From Margaritispora aquatica (taxonomy: Eukaryota; Ascomycota; Leotiomycetes; Helotiales; Discinellaceae): a stretch of DNA of 64,000 nucleotides. The position numbers and the translations under genes are program-made. Location of the stretch: assembly GCA_007644065.1 (NCBI GenBank), contig VJWN01000026.1:1-64000 (forward strand), in the 5' to 3' direction. Position 1 is the stretch's first letter, and each line of letters starts with the position of its first letter. Shown one piece after another: positions 51,162 to 62,622 of this stretch. A model generated the notes under the pieces. The model ran no database searches. It was not told where the DNA came from and saw only the letters and a list, made by a program, of their open reading frames with translations.

Positions 51162-51242
51162 ATGCCTTCCGCTGCCCATAGGAATCATCGCTCCGGTCTT
51201 CCTGGTTACCATGAACAACGTCTTCAATCCTCCTCGTCGTGA
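51162..51242 (+). other. uORF overlapping the next gene's start
   Basis: ATG 51162 opens a 26-residue frame that ends with TGA at 51240-51242, past the main ATG at 51211 and in another frame. If it is in the mRNA, it would interfere with initiation at 51211. It might instead mean that ATG 51262 (Met18) or leaky scanning is used. Confidence 0.35.
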
Positions 51243-52841
51243 AAAAGCCCGAAACGCTACAATGCCGTCTCCAACTCCCACCCATAATACCAACAACAAG
51301 AGTACCGTCGACGACTCGCATCTCCCCCAAGGAAACTGTCGATACATTTTGCTACACCCGGAAGGAAAAGGGCGCCGCTGTGCGTGCGTGGGGTTCTCGC
51401 TGAACCGATCCATCCCGGGCAGCAGCTGTGACTGCGGTCACCAGTCCGTCTACCACGAAGCCGAGAAGATGCAGACCACGGTCGCGCGAGAAGAGTTTGA
51501 GGACCTCAAGAGCAGGTTCGCGCAGTTGCAGGACGAGTTGAGCCGTGTGGCGGCCAGAAGTGTGTTTGATAGAGTACCGCAGCTCGAGGAACTGGTCGAT
51601 AACAACAAGATCGACATGGATGCCGAGTTTAGGAGGATCAACCAAACTATATCGGGGGTCTACTATCACATCGGCCTGTTGAAGAGCCGTGCCCCATACT
51701 ACGAGGACCATATCGAAGCTCTCCACGACAATGTGCAGAGGTTAGATGCCAGGATTATTGATCTGGATGATGCATCGATGAGAGTGGAGGACCGAGTGGA
51801 AGCTTTGGAACGATCGAGGAGTCGACCCGCCGCTCCATTTCTCAGTCGTCGACGCAAGGCGTCAACACCACCGTCGGCGGGAGATGATGAACGATCAGAG
51901 TACTCGAGGTGGGAGGAGGAAAGTGTGGCGGAATCGAGGCATTCTCGCTCACCATTACATCTTGTGAGAGCGGAAGAGGCTTCACAAATCCAGTCGTTTA
52001 GAGAAAGAGTCTCGTCTGTTGGATCAGGATCACAGGCGTGGACTGTTCACGTCTCACTACTGCCATCATCGTCTCAACCCATGCCATTTGAGCGAGGCAC
52101 TACAGCATACAAACGCTGTCTATCCCGTGGTAAGCAAACTTTCGAGCCTAATTCTTCCTTGTAGTAGACCGATCGACTAAGCGAAGCCGGAATGTGTGTC
52201 TCTTTACTACCTGAGTGAGATGTGAAAGTCGATGCTAACCCTCAACAGGATTACATCAGGTCATTGTCATCCCGGATACCGACAGCACATCATTCAAGAC
52301 TGCTATCGAAGAAGCTTTCTATGAAAATTTACGTGGCAGGAAATGGCATCCTCTCGTTGCTAGACTATGTGATGCCCAACACATGCTCGGCTTACCGATG
52401 CTCAGACAACTCCCCGAATATCTCCTTGGAAGCGACTACAACGCTGCATTCCTTCAACGTCACTGCTCCGTCAACGACCAAGGCGGCAAGATCCTCGACT
52501 TGTACATCGCCATGGCCGACCACACCATCTCCTGGGCCGAGCTCAAGCAAGTCACCCCTTTTAAGAAGAAGCTTGAAGACTCGTGGGCCTTTGACCGTCT
52601 CCTTGACGGGCCTTCCTCCATCAATACCGAAACCCTCAGTGGCGTTGATTCAAGTCAACTAGCTGCTGGGGACATCGTCACCAACTGGCAGTCAACTACC
52701 CTGAAACGCAATGCATCTGAAATCTCGCGCACCCCTTCCTTCGGCTCGACTCCCGAGAACGAGAATAACCGAGCGAAACTGCGTCGTCAGTGTACCGCGA
52801 ATTCCGTGGAAGCTCGTGGCAAGCGAGTCGAGGCCATGTGA
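51211..52841 (+). CDS. Cys/His-motif coiled-coil protein of unknown function
   Basis: No named gene is recognised, though the architecture feels familiar among filamentous ascomycetes. Two exons (51211-52129, 52249-52841) give 503 residues. The 119-nt intron has a GTAAGC donor and a GCTAAC branch site and splits a Gly codon. Near the N-terminus C43, C57-x-C59, C73-x-C75-G-H77 and H82 form a compact Cys/His set (RRCACVGFSLNRS, SSCDCGHQSVYHE) that could bind zinc. Heptad-like helices run about 90-205 (EEFEDLKSRFAQLQDELSRV; HDNVQRLDARIIDLDDASMR). A Ser/Arg-rich linker follows, then a folded-looking region after about 305, with VIVIPDTDSTSFKTAIEEAF and LVARLCDAQHMLGLPMLRQL. It ends in a disordered basic tail. 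Start choice is uncertain because of the overlapping uORF. Confidence 0.8.
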
Positions 52842-54639
52842 TTGACTTTTTCTTTTTCTTTTCTGGTGGAATTTCAAGGCGATCGAGCCAGCGAGCAAGC
52901 ATTAGACTGTGTTATAGGGAGCGGGGAGGATTTTTCCAATTTTTTTCGTTTTGTGTTCTCGGGAACCTTTTTTTTCCAATTGGAATCCCGACATCGAGGC
53001 GTAGGGAGACTTGGCGTATAGAGGATATACAACTACCTGAGAAGGGAGTCGGCATTTGGCGTTCTTGGGAAAGGGAAGGGAGGGACGATTCTCTCTGTAT
53101 GCGTATCATTAACGACCTGAGCCTGATTTTTTCTTTGATTCAGCGAACTTGCTGCTGCTGTCTGCTGACTGCTAAATGTGCGTGTGTTTTTGTGTGTTTG
53201 TGCAATCTTCTTGCATGGCATAACATACATACATGCATGCATAGGGGCTCATCGCCTCACCCTGGTTCTTTCCCATTCTTCTGCTCCATAGACTTTTGGG
53301 TTCTGAACGAACTTCATGTGCATATAATTAGGTGACAAGAGAGATAGGCATCTATTAGCTTTTAAGGTTTTGAGATAGATGTGTGGTGGTGGTGGTGGTG
53401 GGCTACCTTGAGCCATTGGATGGTTGGTGGTAGAGCGAATGATGAAATACATAAAGCATGGATGCACTGTTTATTACCTTCCTTGGGGATTGTGTGTGTA
53501 ATTGTGAGGTTGTGATGTGTTAAGGTAAGGTAAGGTAAGGCAAGGCAAGGTAAGGAAGGTATGGTGTGATTGTACGTCACAATTTCAATTATGAGGTGGG
53601 GTGTATTAGATCTACCTTACCAGATGATGAGTTTACTAAAACGCAAAGTGAACGGGAATATATTTAGGTAGATTCCACGTATGAGTGTACCTTACCTGGA
53701 GATATGTATGAAATTGATGTTGGCTACTAAGGTGTTCTCCATTTCCATCACCATCACATGCTTTTGCAGGCCAACTGAGGTGATTGCTCCTCTTTCATGT
53801 TGTAAGGTACCTTGGGTCCTTTGTCGTAGCCCACCATCCTTTGGCATCACAAACAATTCCAATGCTAAATTTACGAGAAGAGTCTACCTAGGTATGGTCA
53901 AACTCCAATTTCAAGGCAAACCTCACCACCTACCTTTAAAGATTGTATCTCTCCAATTCTCATTCCTCTCTAATCCTGCTGGAGGTACATACATACCTAC
54001 CTGACCTACCTAAGCTAAACTCGTCCTCGCACTTGACTCGTTCATTTTCTTTTTCCACCACCCCTCATTCCTCATTCTCCATTCTGCCGGGCGGTGACTT
54101 GACTTTGCTTGCCTGGGCACTTCAAGGTACATGTACAGTGCTCTGTACTCTGTAAATAAGTGGCACTGGCACTAGAACACAGAACACTAGAGTGCCTGAA
54201 TCGTCACCTCAGTCTAGTTTAGTTTCTCCCTCTCTCTCTCTCTCACCTTTACTTTAGCTGCTACCTTACTTACTCGACTACCTTACTTTTAATGGTTCAA
54301 GCTTTGCTCACCCAAGAGTAAATCTTTACCAATAATCAACCATCACAAGACGATAGATAGCTATTATTGACCTCAAACCTTGGAGAGCAAGCATTAAACT
54401 GAGGCTTTTTTTTTGGAACCAAAAAAAAAAAAGGTTCTTGTACCAACCCAACCCAACCCATCCAACACCCCCGGTCGTGGCTTGACTTGCATACCGAGGC
54501 CGACATATCTTCAACAATCAACTTCACCTGGGAACTGGAATTGGCACCCGGTAACCAGGAAAGAAGGACCCATCTTGGGCATTCTCGAGAAAGGAACGAG
54601 TTGCTTGCTGGCTGGCTGGCTTAATTAATCATCATTGCA
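52842..54639. other. intergenic region with short repeats
   Basis: This holds the 3' UTR of the preceding gene and the promoter of the F-box gene. (GGT)n is at about 53387-53401, a GGTAA-type array is listed separately, and many TACCT units occur. Near 54406-54437 a T9 run, GGAACC, A12 and GGTTC form a small inverted repeat. No gene is supported. Confidence 0.45.
53521..53556. repeat. GGTAA/GGCAA pentamer array
   Basis: Seven related pentamers, TAAGG and CAAGG, in tandem. Confidence 0.85.
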
Positions 54640-57205
54640 ATGGCAGAAAGCTTCCCTCGTTCCCCGCAACCAAAGCGCAGGAAGACCAAAGGACGTTCCA
54701 TCATGAAGCCAAAGCAAGGTAGGTACTTCTGCATTATCTGCACTCTATCATTGGAATTTTCTGGATTGAATGCTGCTGCTAACTACGAGATACAATAGTG
54801 CCATGGCCAATGAGGCTCCTACCAACAGAAATATACGAAGCTATCATTGCCTACCTCCCCCGCTCTGATGTACAGAACATGCGACTAGTGAACAAGGAGT
54901 TTGACCAGAAGATCTGCGCCGCCCTCTTTACCGTTGTGGTTGTTCCTTTTAGGCCGGAGATATATGGCATTAGCTCAGAAGCACAGAATGCGAAAGCTCC
55001 AAGCTCGGTGATGCTGCAAGATCAGGGCATGCGAGTCTTTGCGGGGTGAGTCGTGTACATGCATTGTGGTTCTGCTACCCAAGTACTAACTATTTAATTA
55101 GCTTCGGACACCGCATCAGACGCTTTGCCATGAGCTTCGAGATAGATATGTACAAATTGGCCAATCCACCTGTCAAGTCAGATCAAGAAGCAATCGCATC
55201 GTTTTGGGGCACATATCGATGGCCATACCAGAATTACAATCGATACACCCAACTCGAAGGACTGGAGCAGACGGCAGATGAGACAAGGAGTATGGCTAAG
55301 GCATTGAGGTATATTACGCAGGCACAGGAATTAGGACTGTCTATCGATGGGGGACTTGGCTGGCTCCCGGGACCTGACACCAACCAGCGAGTCGTCGACC
55401 GTGCCAAAAAGCTTCGTGTTTTCGGGGATTCAAAGTTTGTCTCGGAGCCAAAGCAAAAGCCTGGTGTGAAATCAAAATCAGGCTCGCTTGCAGACACATA
55501 CTCGAATTTTGAAAGGCTGCTGCAGGAAGCTGGGTACCGTGGAGATAACCTAGACCCATCAACACAATTGCTACTCGGGTCTGACGAAATCGATACTCAG
55601 AACGATAGAGGTCCATGGAATTTCCGACATCAAAGACCTCAGGTGGTGGAAGAAGCTTATGCTCTTTGGAGAAGACGACGGCCTCGCATGGATTATCCAA
55701 ACACTGTAGATCGCTCAGTGGACGCGGCATCTTTGAACGACGATGGTTCTGACGCCGATGATGGTACTGTTCTTCCTGTAAATGTGACCACGAGTATTTC
55801 AAACAGGACTACTGTTAAGCTAAAAGATATTGTCCCTCTCAAGCCCAATGACCTTACCACTCCCCAGAAGGAGATGCTTTTAGAAATGGAGTGGGCCCAA
55901 AACGCTTTCATGCAATCATGGGTCATTGCTATTGTGGACAACCGCTCTACTTTCGAACACATCAGGACTCTCAACATAGCTCGCCTACCAAATCGGCATC
56001 TCCCGATTCTCTCTCGGAAGGATTTCTGGAACAGTTTATCAGGTCTAGAAAAGCTCTCCCTAGCTGTAATTCCGGATTGGCGTGATGTTAAGAAAGACGA
56101 GACGACGTGGGTGGTAGATCAAAGAATGACTCCTTCGTCATCGATAGCCTCGGTTTATCAGATCTTCGCAGAACATATTGCGTCTCGAAGAAATATCACT
56201 ACTCTCCATTTTGAATGGCTATGTGGTGGTGAATACTCTCCCGGCCTTTTCTCTCGTAATCAGCTCATTTTGGCGGCTCCAGTCGTGGCTCAAGTGGGGC
56301 ATATGGTTGGCAGGCTTGAACATCATGGAATTATTAGTTTACCACACGTCAAGCATTTGTCGTTCAAGAATTGTTGGTTCGCGCCACACGTCTTGACTAG
56401 GTTTTTATGGTCGTTGAAGAAAGAGGCTTTGGAGAGCATCAAATTCGATTCTGTCTCGCTTACAGCTGCGATCCCACTCCGCGCTCAGCCTGGTGCATTG
56501 CTGAACCCAGGGAACAATCTGGCAAATGCTATAAATAATCCAGGTGTTCCGGCTATCCAAGCTGCCAACGGCATGGCGGCTTTGTTTGCCCAGGGGAATA
56601 ATGTCAATGTACCACAACTACCGCCAGCCAACCTACCCGTGGCACCTATGGTTGCGCCTGTCGTGAATAACTTCAATGAGCCACCATGGCTTCAACAACC
56701 CCGAGCTGGATCATGGGTTGATGTTATCGAAAGTGTTACACCTGGTCGAACGATGGCGCAAATTCGCTATGATCGGAACATTGGACCCGAGCCAACCCCC
56801 TTTACTCCTAGCAAGTTATGCAAACTAACCTTCACTTCTTGTGGATACGTCCGCCTACCGATGGATTTCGATCAGCAAGCTCTCGGGAATCCAGCGTCGC
56901 CCACGAACCTACAGCTCGGCAACACTCCCAAGCGAACTAGTGATATAGAAAGCTTCATGATGAAGCCGTTGGACCACTACCTTGGCACGATCAACAACCA
57001 CATCCCAGCCATAGAGGCAGCAGCGCTTGAGAATGCATGGGCATTTAATGTCAGTTGGCCTACGGCGAGACCTGAGTTCGAGGAGTGGGCAGACCTGGTT
57101 GATGATTGCCATCTTGATGGCGCGATTAATGCTGGTGTTGGACGGTTCATGGGTGTCATTGAGGTTGCTTCTGTGGCGCCGGAGGTACCTGAAAGTAAAT
57201 TTTAG
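54640..57205 (+). CDS. F-box domain protein
   Basis: F-box proteins link Skp1-cullin ubiquitin ligases to substrates. Three exons (54640-54718, 54799-55045, 55102-57205) give 809 residues. A basic start with KRRKTKGR may be a nuclear signal. The F-box covers about residues 27-75: PMRLLPTEIYEAIIAYLPRS, DVQNMRLVNKEFDQKIC. The rest is a long C-terminal region without obvious WD or Kelch units. Alternating pieces such as FEHIRTLNIARLPNRHLPIL, LSGLEKLSLAVIP and LPHVKHLSFKNCWFAPH suggest irregular leucine-rich repeats. Intron 1 splits a Val codon; intron 2 has an ACTAAC branch site and splits a Gly codon. The substrate is unknown. Similar F-box/LRR-like proteins are numerous and fast-evolving in filamentous fungi. 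Confidence 0.85.
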
Positions 57206-57515
57206 GGGATTTCGATGTTGTGTATGGCCTGGTCTAAATTGGATTGGGAATATTTCTTCGGTTTTGATTTCAGTTTCGGTTTAGAGAAAAGGGAAGCAAA
57301 CAACACCTGGTTGCAGTGTTTTCAAAAGTTATGTATAGTACTGGTACGTGTTAGAGCATCTTCTTCTAGTCTGACATGACTGTGGAAGTAGAAAAGAGGA
57401 GAAGAGCATTCCGGAAGGGTCAAGGTTATGGTTTGGGTTTTATGAGGGAGCATCAATTCTTGTGCTGTTTTAAAAGAGGCATTGGATGGATTGGGATTTC
57501 ATGGAAGGAATGGAA

Positions 57516-57565
57516 TGGGATGGGATGGGATGGGATGGGATGGGATGGGATGGGATGGGATGGGA
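57516..57565. repeat. (TGGGA)10 minisatellite-like array
   Basis: Ten perfect pentamers in tandem, about 310 bases after the F-box stop codon. G-rich on +. Confidence 0.95.
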
Positions 57566-58208
57566 TGGAAAGGACGGCAAGGAAACATGTGCATATGGGT
57601 AAGCACGCAAGCATGGCTTTATGATGGGATGGTGTATTTGTAGGTCGGATTACTGTGTGGAGACTCTAGGGCAGGAAAGTTCTTCTTTCTGCCTTGTGGT
57701 TACCTTCTGGATGTGAAGGAAATAAAAGAAAGGGCAAGCCAGTTACCTCAGGTAGCTAGCTAGTCAACGAATACTTGAATGAGATGCCGAGAACTCCCGG
57801 TGTCTCGTGGATGTCCCTCCTGTTGTGGTTGTCTGGTTGCTTGGTTGATTGCAGCTAGGAGAGGGAGGGAAGGCGAGATGGGTGGCTGTTGGTGATGATG
57901 GTGGTGATGGTGGTGTTGTATGAGTATTAGATGGCAATGACAATGGCAATGACAATAGCATTGACGATGATTTACGGTTGATGAAATTAATTCTAGATAC
58001 GCATTATAATATCTCACCTAGCATTGCTATGTCTGTGTCTGATGAATTCTTGGCTGGTTGGTTGGCGATGTGTTGCTTTTGTTCATTGCTTCGTGTGCAT
58101 CGTGTGCGTCCGAGTATATATAAGATCTCTATTTCCATAGGGAAAGAGACACCATGGTTTGGTTGTTGGTTGTTGGTTGTTGGTTCGTTGGTATGTCCCT
58201 TTCTTCTT

Positions 58209-58259
58209 ACCTCTACCTCTACCTCTACCTTTAATTCTACATCTACATCTACATCTACA
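58209..58259. repeat. CTACCT / CTACAT hexamer arrays
   Basis: About three CTACCT units are followed, after a short break, by about four CTACAT-type units. Confidence 0.85.
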
Positions 58260-58699
58260 CATCAAAGCAGGAAAGAGTGAGGTGAATGAGGTGAGTGAGG
58301 GAATGAGTGGGCTTCGTTGAGGTATGGTATGGTATGGTATAGTGTCATATTTCAATCAGCTACCCTTGTAGGTTGCGAATGAATGAATAAATGAATGAAT
58401 AAATAAATAAATCCTACCCCTCAACCAACCAATCAACCAACCAACCAACCAACTACCTACTTATATCTCCTCAAGATCTCACTGTACCATACTATGCCTT
58501 ACCTAACTAAGAAACCGGGGGGAATCCAGCGAATTCCAACTTCAGCAGAAGGACGGAAAAGACGACGAGGACGCTGAGAGGGGAGGTCTGGAAGATATTG
58601 TGGATAGAGGTTCAACTCGGCTCGGGTAGGAAGGTAGGTGGTTGGTTAGGAGGGAGGGAGAACTCTTTCGTGCTGTGTCCAATCTCTCGCTCTTTGGAT

Positions 58700-58748
58700 G
58701 AATGAATGAATGAATGAATGAATGAATGAATGAATGAATGAATGAATG
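58700..58748. repeat. (GAAT)12 microsatellite
   Basis: Twelve perfect GAAT units. Confidence 0.95.
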
Positions 58749-59345
58749 GACGGATACATGGGTGGATGGTTAAAGATGAAAACATGCAATACCTCGTGTT
58801 CCTATGTGTATAAGTAAGATTACATTGAACTGACAGTTATTTATTGACGAAGCTCGACTAAATCTAATCTAATCTAGAACAGAACAGAAGAGCTTGTAGG
58901 TGAGAAAGGGCGAGCATCGTTTGAACTTATACCTAACCTTCCCATTTTATCTACCTTATCTGCCTGCCGACCTACCTACTAACTTGATGGTATATTCAAT
59001 TGGTCTAATCACTCGCATGTTTGAGGTTCCTATAACCTTACCTAAGTATGAGTATGAGCTCACTACTTCTTATATCCCTCCCTAGTGTCTGGCTAATTAC
59101 CACTGAAGCGAAGCGGCATGGAGCAGGTCAAGTATAAGAACAAAAGCTCGTCAAAATGTGGTGATTGGTATGTATTCTCGCTTCATGTACCCATATTCAG
59201 CTCATTATCTCATTCCATCTTGACTACATATTGCACACTTATGCAAACGCTCCAAACCCATGCATGTACTCTATGTACGTAAAACGCTCAAAACTCCATC
59301 CCATCATGATACTCTAATCTTCACAGTCATCCCCCTCTTGGTCGT

Positions 59346-61680
59346 CTACAACTTCTCCCCAATCATCGCACTAGTACTCGGCACAGACAGACTCTCCTTC
59401 CCCACACCCACACGCTCACCACTCCCACCCCTATAACTCGGTGCTCTCCCCACCGTGCTCCTAAGCGAACTAGCCCTCAGCCTGCCCGTCTTCCCAACCT
59501 CAGCCCTAACATCCCTCAACACCTCCTCTCCTTGCGCACCCAGCTTTCCGACCCTCGCAGCAAGCGCTGTATTCTCCGCCTGCAGATCGCCAACCTGACC
59601 ACGCAAGATTTCCTTCTCCTTTCGTAGTAGCGCAACCTCAGCTTTGATCTCTTCAAGCTCACGCTGCATGCGCATCTTCTCGTCCTTCTCAATGACTTTC
59701 CGCCTTCGCTCCTCAACCTTCTTCTCCTCTTTCTGTCGCTTAAGCTCCAGTTTCTCAACTTCTTTCTTGTGTTTTTCCTCTGCTTTCTTGACCTCCCGCT
59801 CGTGCTTCTCTTCTGCTTTTCGGACGGCTTCTTCCTCCTTGACGGTGTCTTCGCTCTTTTTACTGAGCTCTTTTTCTCGAGCTTTAGCGAGCTTCTCGTC
59901 TAATTTTCGCTTCTTCTCTTCTAGTTTCTGAAGCTCTTTGTCCTGTGCGGCTGCAGCTTTCGTGGAGGGCGTGCCAGATTCTGTGGTTTGCGTGGAGAGG
60001 GCATCGCCATCGATAACCTCATCGCCTTGTAACCCCTCGAGAGCTGATGCGAAAGACCCTGCTGAGGAAACACTACTGATGGAGGAGATAGAGTCACGGC
60101 GAGAATTGCTATTCGTGCCTGCTGCCTCCTCGGTGCGGAAACTGATAAAGTGCTCGGATACCATGGCAGGTGTATGGGAAGCAATAAAACTCCCTGCCAT
60201 GCCTGCACCGCTTACCATCATACCATATAGTCCCCCACCGTTAGTCTGGGGTTCAGCTTGAGTCTGGTGCGGTTCATGCGGCCGTTGTGGTAGAAGTGGA
60301 GGATTTTCAGTCGTGGGTGTGGAGGCTTCCTCGATACCAGCCAAATGGCCGTTAGTCTGGTAGTTGTGCAGATCTGTGTCATGATTGTGCTCCTGATCAT
60401 GATGAACGCTCGATGCCGGGTCCTCATCATCTACCAGAAGCTCCTCAATATCCTTCGCACACGCCCAGTCGAGGAATTTGCTCGCATCGGAGACAATTCC
60501 ACCTGGTGTTCCTCGTTCAATCATGAAGCGAGGCACGCTACCTCCTGGGTCGCTTCGTGTAATCATGATCCACTCCACAGGATTTTGTTCACTCTCATCA
60601 TCTTCTCGAGGGATATCGACAGCCTCTCCTTTCGCATACGAGCCCCGTGATCTGTCAAAGGATATTGTCTTCCCCCTAGATCTCGTCTCCTGTTGACTCA
60701 AGTCATTTTCACTTTTCGAGAGATTTTCTTGAGACGAAGAGTGATTCGGTGGTGGATGCTTCGAGGCATTTCTCAGTACTGCTTCTCTACCTAGCTGAGA
60801 ACCTGATCGACTCCGTGATTTGGTTTGAGAAGGTAGGTCGACTGCTGAAGCTGATTTTTGAGGACCTTTATTTCTTGGAATTTCCCTAATGAATTCCACT
60901 GACTCATATTGCCCTCTTATGTATCCTTCTCGGGGAGGAGTATCCGGATGATTGCAGGGCCTAGAAATAACCATAAAATGTCGAGGAATGTCTTGATTCT
61001 TTCCTGTGGTATCTGAGAGCGCTTGATCGGAAGTAAGGAACATTGTTACGAAGTCTCTAGGTGTCGTCGGCCCTGGAAACTGCGCAGAAAGTAAATACAC
61101 TATTAATGTCAATATTATTTTCTATCAAAGTCGCAAGACACTTACCTTCCATTTTGCCCACTCCCTCCACATTCTTGTAAGCAACCCTCCTCTCGCCACC
61201 AATTCCTCTAATATTGCCTTCCCCCGGTCCACCCTGAACCTTCATAGTCTCTGGAAACTCCCTCTCCAGGCCCTTCTTCCACTTCGTAAAGCCCAATCCC
61301 TCATGTACACTGCGTCTCGCGAACCATGCGCCTTTGCCATCTTTCCCACTCGCCTTGTACACACTCATGCCCAACGGGTTCTGACTGGCATTGAGCTTAA
61401 CCTGCTTCCATTCTTTCTGCAAAGCCTCTACCTCCGCGGGTGGAGGCGAGGAGCGGGCTGTCGAGAGGGAGATCTCGGATGCTGAGGACGCAGATGAGCT
61501 GGATCGTGAGCGTCCGTCGTCGAGTGAGGAGGCATCGGATGGCGCGGAAATGGGCACCGAGTCGACGATCAATTGCGCATTGCTGAATGCGTTTGCAAGG
61601 AAAGGCTTCAAGTCATCAAGAGGAGCTTCTGCGAATTCCAGCGGACCTAGCGTTTTGAGGGCGCTGTGGAGAGCTGCCAT
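59346..61680 (-). CDS. DUF3074 (START-like) protein with long coiled coil
   Basis: DUF3074 is a fungal domain of the START-like fold, whose members often hold lipids; no defined ligand is known to me. Two exons (61680-61146 and 61099-59346) give 762 residues. The 46-nt intron splits a Val codon and restores the KMEVYLLSAQFPGPTTPRDF junction typical of the family. The domain spans about 95-365: FARRSVHEGLGFTKWKKGLE, PRHFMVISRPCNHPD, GYIRGQYESVEFIREIP, then after a disordered insert NPVEWIMITRSDPGGSVPRF and GTPGGIVSDASKFLDWA. A Ser/Gln/His-rich linker follows. A highly charged Lys/Glu coiled coil runs about 560-690 (EERRRKVIEKDEKMRMQREL). The C-terminal tail is Ser/Arg-rich. It lies in tandem with another START-like gene upstream on the same strand. 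Lipid binding is inference. Confidence 0.9.
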
Positions 61681-62622
61681 TATGTGAGGGCCTTTTGCAG
61701 AATGGTACGTCGCCTCGAAGAGAAGTAACTGGGTGTATGCTCGCGTGTCTTGGAAACCCTAGGTTCAAAAATGCGGGATCTCCGTCTTATTAAGGATTTG
61801 TAAACTCCAGTATATTCGTACCTGTTCGCTCAGATACGATGTGAGTTCGTATCAGCGTATAGAAAGCATAGACAGCTGCAAGGATAAACGTGATGAACTA
61901 GTTGCCGAAGATGAGGTTAATATACCCAATACTTATATAGAATCGAACAGAAGTGATATACTACATCATTGTCTAGTAGCATAGACCAATTCATGATGGG
62001 CTTTGTGTTTGTCCGTACAAACCGGTTGCTCTTGCTCTCGCAAGGGTGAAGGCAAGAGCAAGGACAGGGGCAAGGCTGACAATGCGGGGGGGATTTCATG
62101 GTGGATGCCCCTCGCGAGTACCTATGACGTTGTCCTTTCCGAGGTTCCCTTTCAGACATCTAGAATGATCCATACCTTACCTTACCTAGCTAGTCACGAG
62201 CATACGTAAATACTTCCATTAAGATATCAAATGCAAACAAAGGTGAAGATTTGCAAAACTAAAATATGTTATTATTTAATATTCGTCACACTATTTAAAG
62301 CTCTTCTAATTCATTGACTAATCTAGGTAATTAACCACTTATTTGACAAGCTCGTGCTAATGGTTTTAAGCAATTTGGTCCCCAGACTTCGGATGACTTC
62401 AAGGTCTGGCATAGGTAACCTCTACTCGAAAATTAAACGAATTCACTAAATGTGATCACTGCCGTCAGAGAAAGGTGTAAAGACAGAGTCTCTAATCGTA
62501 ATATTATCAACTGGTATCTTATGAAGATTACAATGCTAGGTTCGACTAAATGCAAGAAACACCAACAACGCCACGCTTCGTGACCAATGCTCAAAGTTCC
62601 CACGCCATCGTACTCTATTTGG
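61681..62622. other. intergenic region between two tandem - strand genes
   Basis: This holds the promoter of the DUF3074 gene and the 3' UTR of the VASt gene. It is AT-rich between 62215 and 62540. No supported gene lies inside. Confidence 0.45.

Larger units (their letters stand above)
42401..51210. other. 8.8-kb gene-poor region
   Basis: Apart from one doubtful small gene at 42433-42965, nothing here is supported as coding. Open frames up to 191 codons (46964-47539, +) lack motifs. The right half (48.5-51 kb) is rich in microsatellites, and TACTGTA/TACAGTA motifs recur from 45.5 kb on. It lies upstream of the + strand Cys/His-motif gene and may contain that gene's long leader. Confidence 0.4.
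57206..59345. other. convergent intergenic region dense in microsatellites
   Basis: Two genes converge here and no gene lies inside. Arrays include TGGGA, CTACCT/CTACAT hexamers, GGTAT (about 58321-58340), AATGA/AAATA (58381-58413), CAAC (58422-58453) and GAAT. The main ones are listed separately. Confidence 0.5.

Noticed and set aside
50699..51181. 160-codon + frame, Asn/His/Thr-rich
   Set aside because: It is driven by CAA and ACC repeats in the probable leader of the following gene.
52692..53335. frames over the 3' end of the Cys/His-motif gene
   Set aside because: They are shadows, or 3' UTR frames rich in Phe from T runs.
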